DNA of 8,177 nt from CAYLYM01 sp964387645 (GTDB taxonomy: Bacteria; Calditrichota; Calditrichia; RBG-13-44-9). This document shows positions 6,138-8,177 of the stretch, one piece after another. Within the stretch, counting starts at the first letter, position 1, and the number at the start of each line of letters is the position of its first letter. The notes under the pieces are model-generated. The model made no database searches, had not been told where the DNA came from, and saw only the letters and a program-made list of their open reading frames with translations. Location of the stretch: contig CAYLYM010000146.1 in NCBI GenBank assembly GCA_964387645.1, forward strand, positions 1 through 8,177, read 5' to 3'. The translations under genes were made by a program, and so were the position numbers.

Positions 6138-8063
6138 TTATAATTCTACGAAATTGTAAATAGCAAAGTACTTGGATGTTGAGCTTTCGGTGCCAAATTT
6201 CTCTTTAACATGATAAAAATTTAGAAAGAATGAGAACCTTTCGTGTAATTGAATTGAAATACCCATATTAAAAATAGCTCGATCATTCCTTCCATTTATC
6301 GATACAGTAAAATTATTTTTTGTTTTTTCGATTGAATAATTAAGAAATGTTTGTATAGGAAAGTTTTTGTAAGTGTTTTGGTATTGAAATCCTACACCGT
6401 CTAATGTTACTGACAATTTTTGATTCTGAAAATTTGTCGGTTCAATTTCTTTAAGGGATTTGTGGAATAGCTGAAACGTCATCCGATGCCAGGAAATAAT
6501 ACTTCTAAAGCGGAATCCCTGACGGTTGGGAACGTAAGATATGGCTTTATACATCGTATTATAATCTTTGTCCAGTGATAGGTAAGCGGTATTTAGCGAG
6601 AGATCGAATCTTCGAAATATTTCAAGATCAATATCGGATTGTATTAAATAAGCCATTCCTTCTTTTTTTCCTAAATCGTAAATAATAGAGGAGCCAATTC
6701 TTGATAAGCGACGTTGGAAATAGGCAAATTCTCCTGAAATATTCCAAAAAGCCAGAGGGAATATGTTTACGATGGTTGAAAGTAGATGATCTTTTTTTAA
6801 TGGGGGAAGAAAAAGAGTTGATGTTGATGATTCAGAATTGTCATTTTGTTCAAATAAGTAAAGATAATTCAGCGAAATAGTATTGTTTCTCCATAAGCGA
6901 TGTGTGAGTTGTGTACCAATTAAATGTTGATTATTCTGGTTAGTTTTTACGTCTGCACTAAAGGGCCTTGCATAAAAAATTTTGCTGTGAAACGAGGGTG
7001 AAAAAAGTCCGTTTAAATGTGCACCTTCGAAACCTATAGTTGGCTGCAAATTCTCTAAGTTTTCTGTGCTAATAGCTCCAGGACTCATGGTACATGTTCC
7101 ACAAATTCCTCCAGTTCCGCCTGCACCGGGTGGGTTATCTTTTTCATCCCAGCGCATCAAGGTAAGTGGAGATAAGTACATGCGATAGAACCCGATGGTA
7201 GAGGAAATCCGATTGGATAAACGAAATTTAATATATGGCGAAAAAATTGTGTTTGTGTAATAATCTGGTGCCCCTTTTAAATATTGGTCGGGAATGTTTG
7301 TAATACGCAGAAGTGTACCTATTTGGAGATTGGGGTGAAGTGAGAGCGTTATCCAGGGCTCGAAATAATATTTATAAGTACTGCCTTCGTGTAGTGGTTC
7401 TCCGTAGGCACCATGAGCCTGGGGACTACTGGCATTAACGTCTAAAAATCGTGTACGAGCTTCGCCGGAAACCTGTATTTGTGAAAAAGGTAGAGAAGTG
7501 ATTGGTTGAGTATTTTTGTTTGCATAGATATTGTGTGTATCTTTAATATCTTTTTTCTTTTTAAAATATTTAAGTTGATTGATTAAAACAATGCCGGCAT
7601 CTGGCAAAGATTCATCAAGGATATAAAGAATGCGCCCTTCTTGATTGATGATAAAAGCGAAAAATTCGTTATAAGTAGCTCCGTAAGCTTCGACCACCAT
7701 TCGGTCAATGTCATAAAAAACCGGGAAGGGAGATTGTCTGGAAAACTCCATTGCTTCGAACATATTGTTAGGATCATTGTAATTGATGGTTACTACATTA
7801 ACTGACAATGCCTTTATCTGTTCACTTTTTTCCCAAACACTTTTTAATGCTTGTATACATTTTTCGCAATATGTCTCCCAGAAGATGAGTAGATTAAGGT
7901 CGTGCTGGTGAAAATTATCTGAATGATATTTTTGTGTCATTTTAAAATCATACACTTCGAAGGGAGGAGCGATTTGCTGGAGTCCAATAGCTTTAATCTC
8001 AGAAATTTTAAAAATGAGAATTATTAAAATCAATAAGTAATTCTGTGGTTTCTTCATCACCAT
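6138..8063 (-). CDS. Secreted redoxin domain fused to a putative outer-membrane beta-barrel
   Basis: A 641-residue protein I do not recognise as a named family. An N-terminal signal peptide (basic start, hydrophobic 10-20, likely cleavage near A25) precedes a TlpA/AhpC-TSA-like thioredoxin fold at about 31-165. That fold has FWETYCEKC (61-69; pair C66/C69), FPVFYD (113-118) and YGATYNEFFAFIINQEGRI (127-145). A polar Lys/Asn-rich linker (about 166-195) leads to a long region of alternating hydrophobic/polar segments rich in Tyr, Phe and Asn (196-641), typical of an outer-membrane beta-barrel. A Gly-rich loop at 312-324 holds the only other cysteines, C321-G-T-C324. The last residues, YFAIYNFVEL, are strand-like but lack the usual terminal Phe. 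The expected place is periplasm plus outer membrane; a thiol or metal-linked role is inference. ATGs at 8063 and 8057 are both possible starts, with weak ribosome binding sites. The gene is transcribed alone. Confidence 0.85.
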   Translation of the reverse strand: MVMKKPQNYLLILIILIFKISEIKAIGLQQIAPPFEVYDFKMTQKYHSDNFHQHDLNLLIFWETYCEKCIQALKSVWEKSEQIKALSVNVVTINYNDPNNMFEAMEFSRQSPFPVFYDIDRMVVEAYGATYNEFFAFIINQEGRILYILDESLPDAGIVLINQLKYFKKKKDIKDTHNIYANKNTQPITSLPFSQIQVSGEARTRFLDVNASSPQAHGAYGEPLHEGSTYKYYFEPWITLSLHPNLQIGTLLRITNIPDQYLKGAPDYYTNTIFSPYIKFRLSNRISSTIGFYRMYLSPLTLMRWDEKDNPPGAGGTGGICGTCTMSPGAISTENLENLQPTIGFEGAHLNGLFSPSFHSKIFYARPFSADVKTNQNNQHLIGTQLTHRLWRNNTISLNYLYLFEQNDNSESSTSTLFLPPLKKDHLLSTIVNIFPLAFWNISGEFAYFQRRLSRIGSSIIYDLGKKEGMAYLIQSDIDLEIFRRFDLSLNTAYLSLDKDYNTMYKAISYVPNRQGFRFRSIISWHRMTFQLFHKSLKEIEPTNFQNQKLSVTLDGVGFQYQNTYKNFPIQTFLNYSIEKTKNNFTVSINGRNDRAIFNMGISIQLHERFSFFLNFYHVKEKFGTESSTSKYFAIYNFVEL

Positions 8064-8089
8064 TTTACTTCAATATTTTTAATTTTCAA

Positions 8090-8118
8090 ATCATAATGTA
8101 TTCTAAACACTAAATCAA
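8090..8118 (-). promoter_or_regulatory. Sigma-70-like promoter of the redoxin-barrel gene
   Basis: On the minus strand TTGATT (8118-8113), a 17-base spacer and TATGAT (8095-8090, 5 of 6 matches) would start RNA about 20 bases before the ATG at 8063. The remainder of 8064-8177 is plain AT-rich sequence in which I see nothing else. Confidence 0.45.
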
Positions 8119-8177
8119 CCTCATTTTAATTCATGTATATAAAATTTTCTAAAAATTTAAAGCTATAAAAAAATTTG

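Noticed and set aside
4536..6438. Recurring octamer aatttgtc (4536, 6001, 6102, 6431 plus, 6136 minus) as a possible regulatory word
   Set aside because: One copy is inside a gene, orientation and spacing vary, and AT-rich 8-mers recur by chance.

Overview
The window is an AT-rich bacterial chromosome segment with five well-separated protein genes and no RNA genes, CRISPR arrays or transposase genes that I can see. Several traits suggest a Gram-negative bacterium, perhaps from the FCB group (Calditrichota/KSB1-like, Bacteroidota-like or a relative). These are a Tat-exported Gfo/Idh/MocA oxidoreductase, an SGLT-type sodium/sugar symporter, a phosphofructokinase with pyrophosphate-type active-site residues, and a secreted redoxin fused to an apparent outer-membrane beta-barrel. 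The assignment is an inference from gene style only; no marker gene is present.

Layout: the window opens inside a DMT/EamA transporter (1-772, +; its N-terminus lies outside). A gene-free stretch of about 670 bases follows (773-1438). It holds an abrupt GC-rich island (about 1010-1200) with a 21-base tandem repeat. Next is the Tat-secreted oxidoreductase (1439-2752, +). It converges on the SGLT-type symporter (2834-4444, -) across a perfect-stem bidirectional terminator (2776-2815). The symporter and the phosphofructokinase (4792-5991, +) diverge from a 347-base AT-rich control region. That region holds recognisable promoters and a 12-base palindrome abutting an extended -10 of the symporter. 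After another strong terminator (6015-6049), a 641-residue secreted redoxin-barrel protein (6138-8063, -) closes the window.

No two neighbouring genes form an operon: each is separated by opposite orientation or a long gap, so there are probably five transcription units. The three central genes fit a sugar-use theme. A periplasmic oxidoreductase could modify a sugar, the symporter keeps the full set of SGLT sugar-contact residues, and the PFK would feed a pyrophosphate-linked glycolysis. This link is inferred from proximity only.

The most unusual items are the redoxin-barrel fusion, whose only four cysteines form two CxxC pairs (one in a Gly-rich loop of the barrel part), and the GC-rich tandem-repeat island. 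I see no clear evidence of a wholly new multi-gene system.
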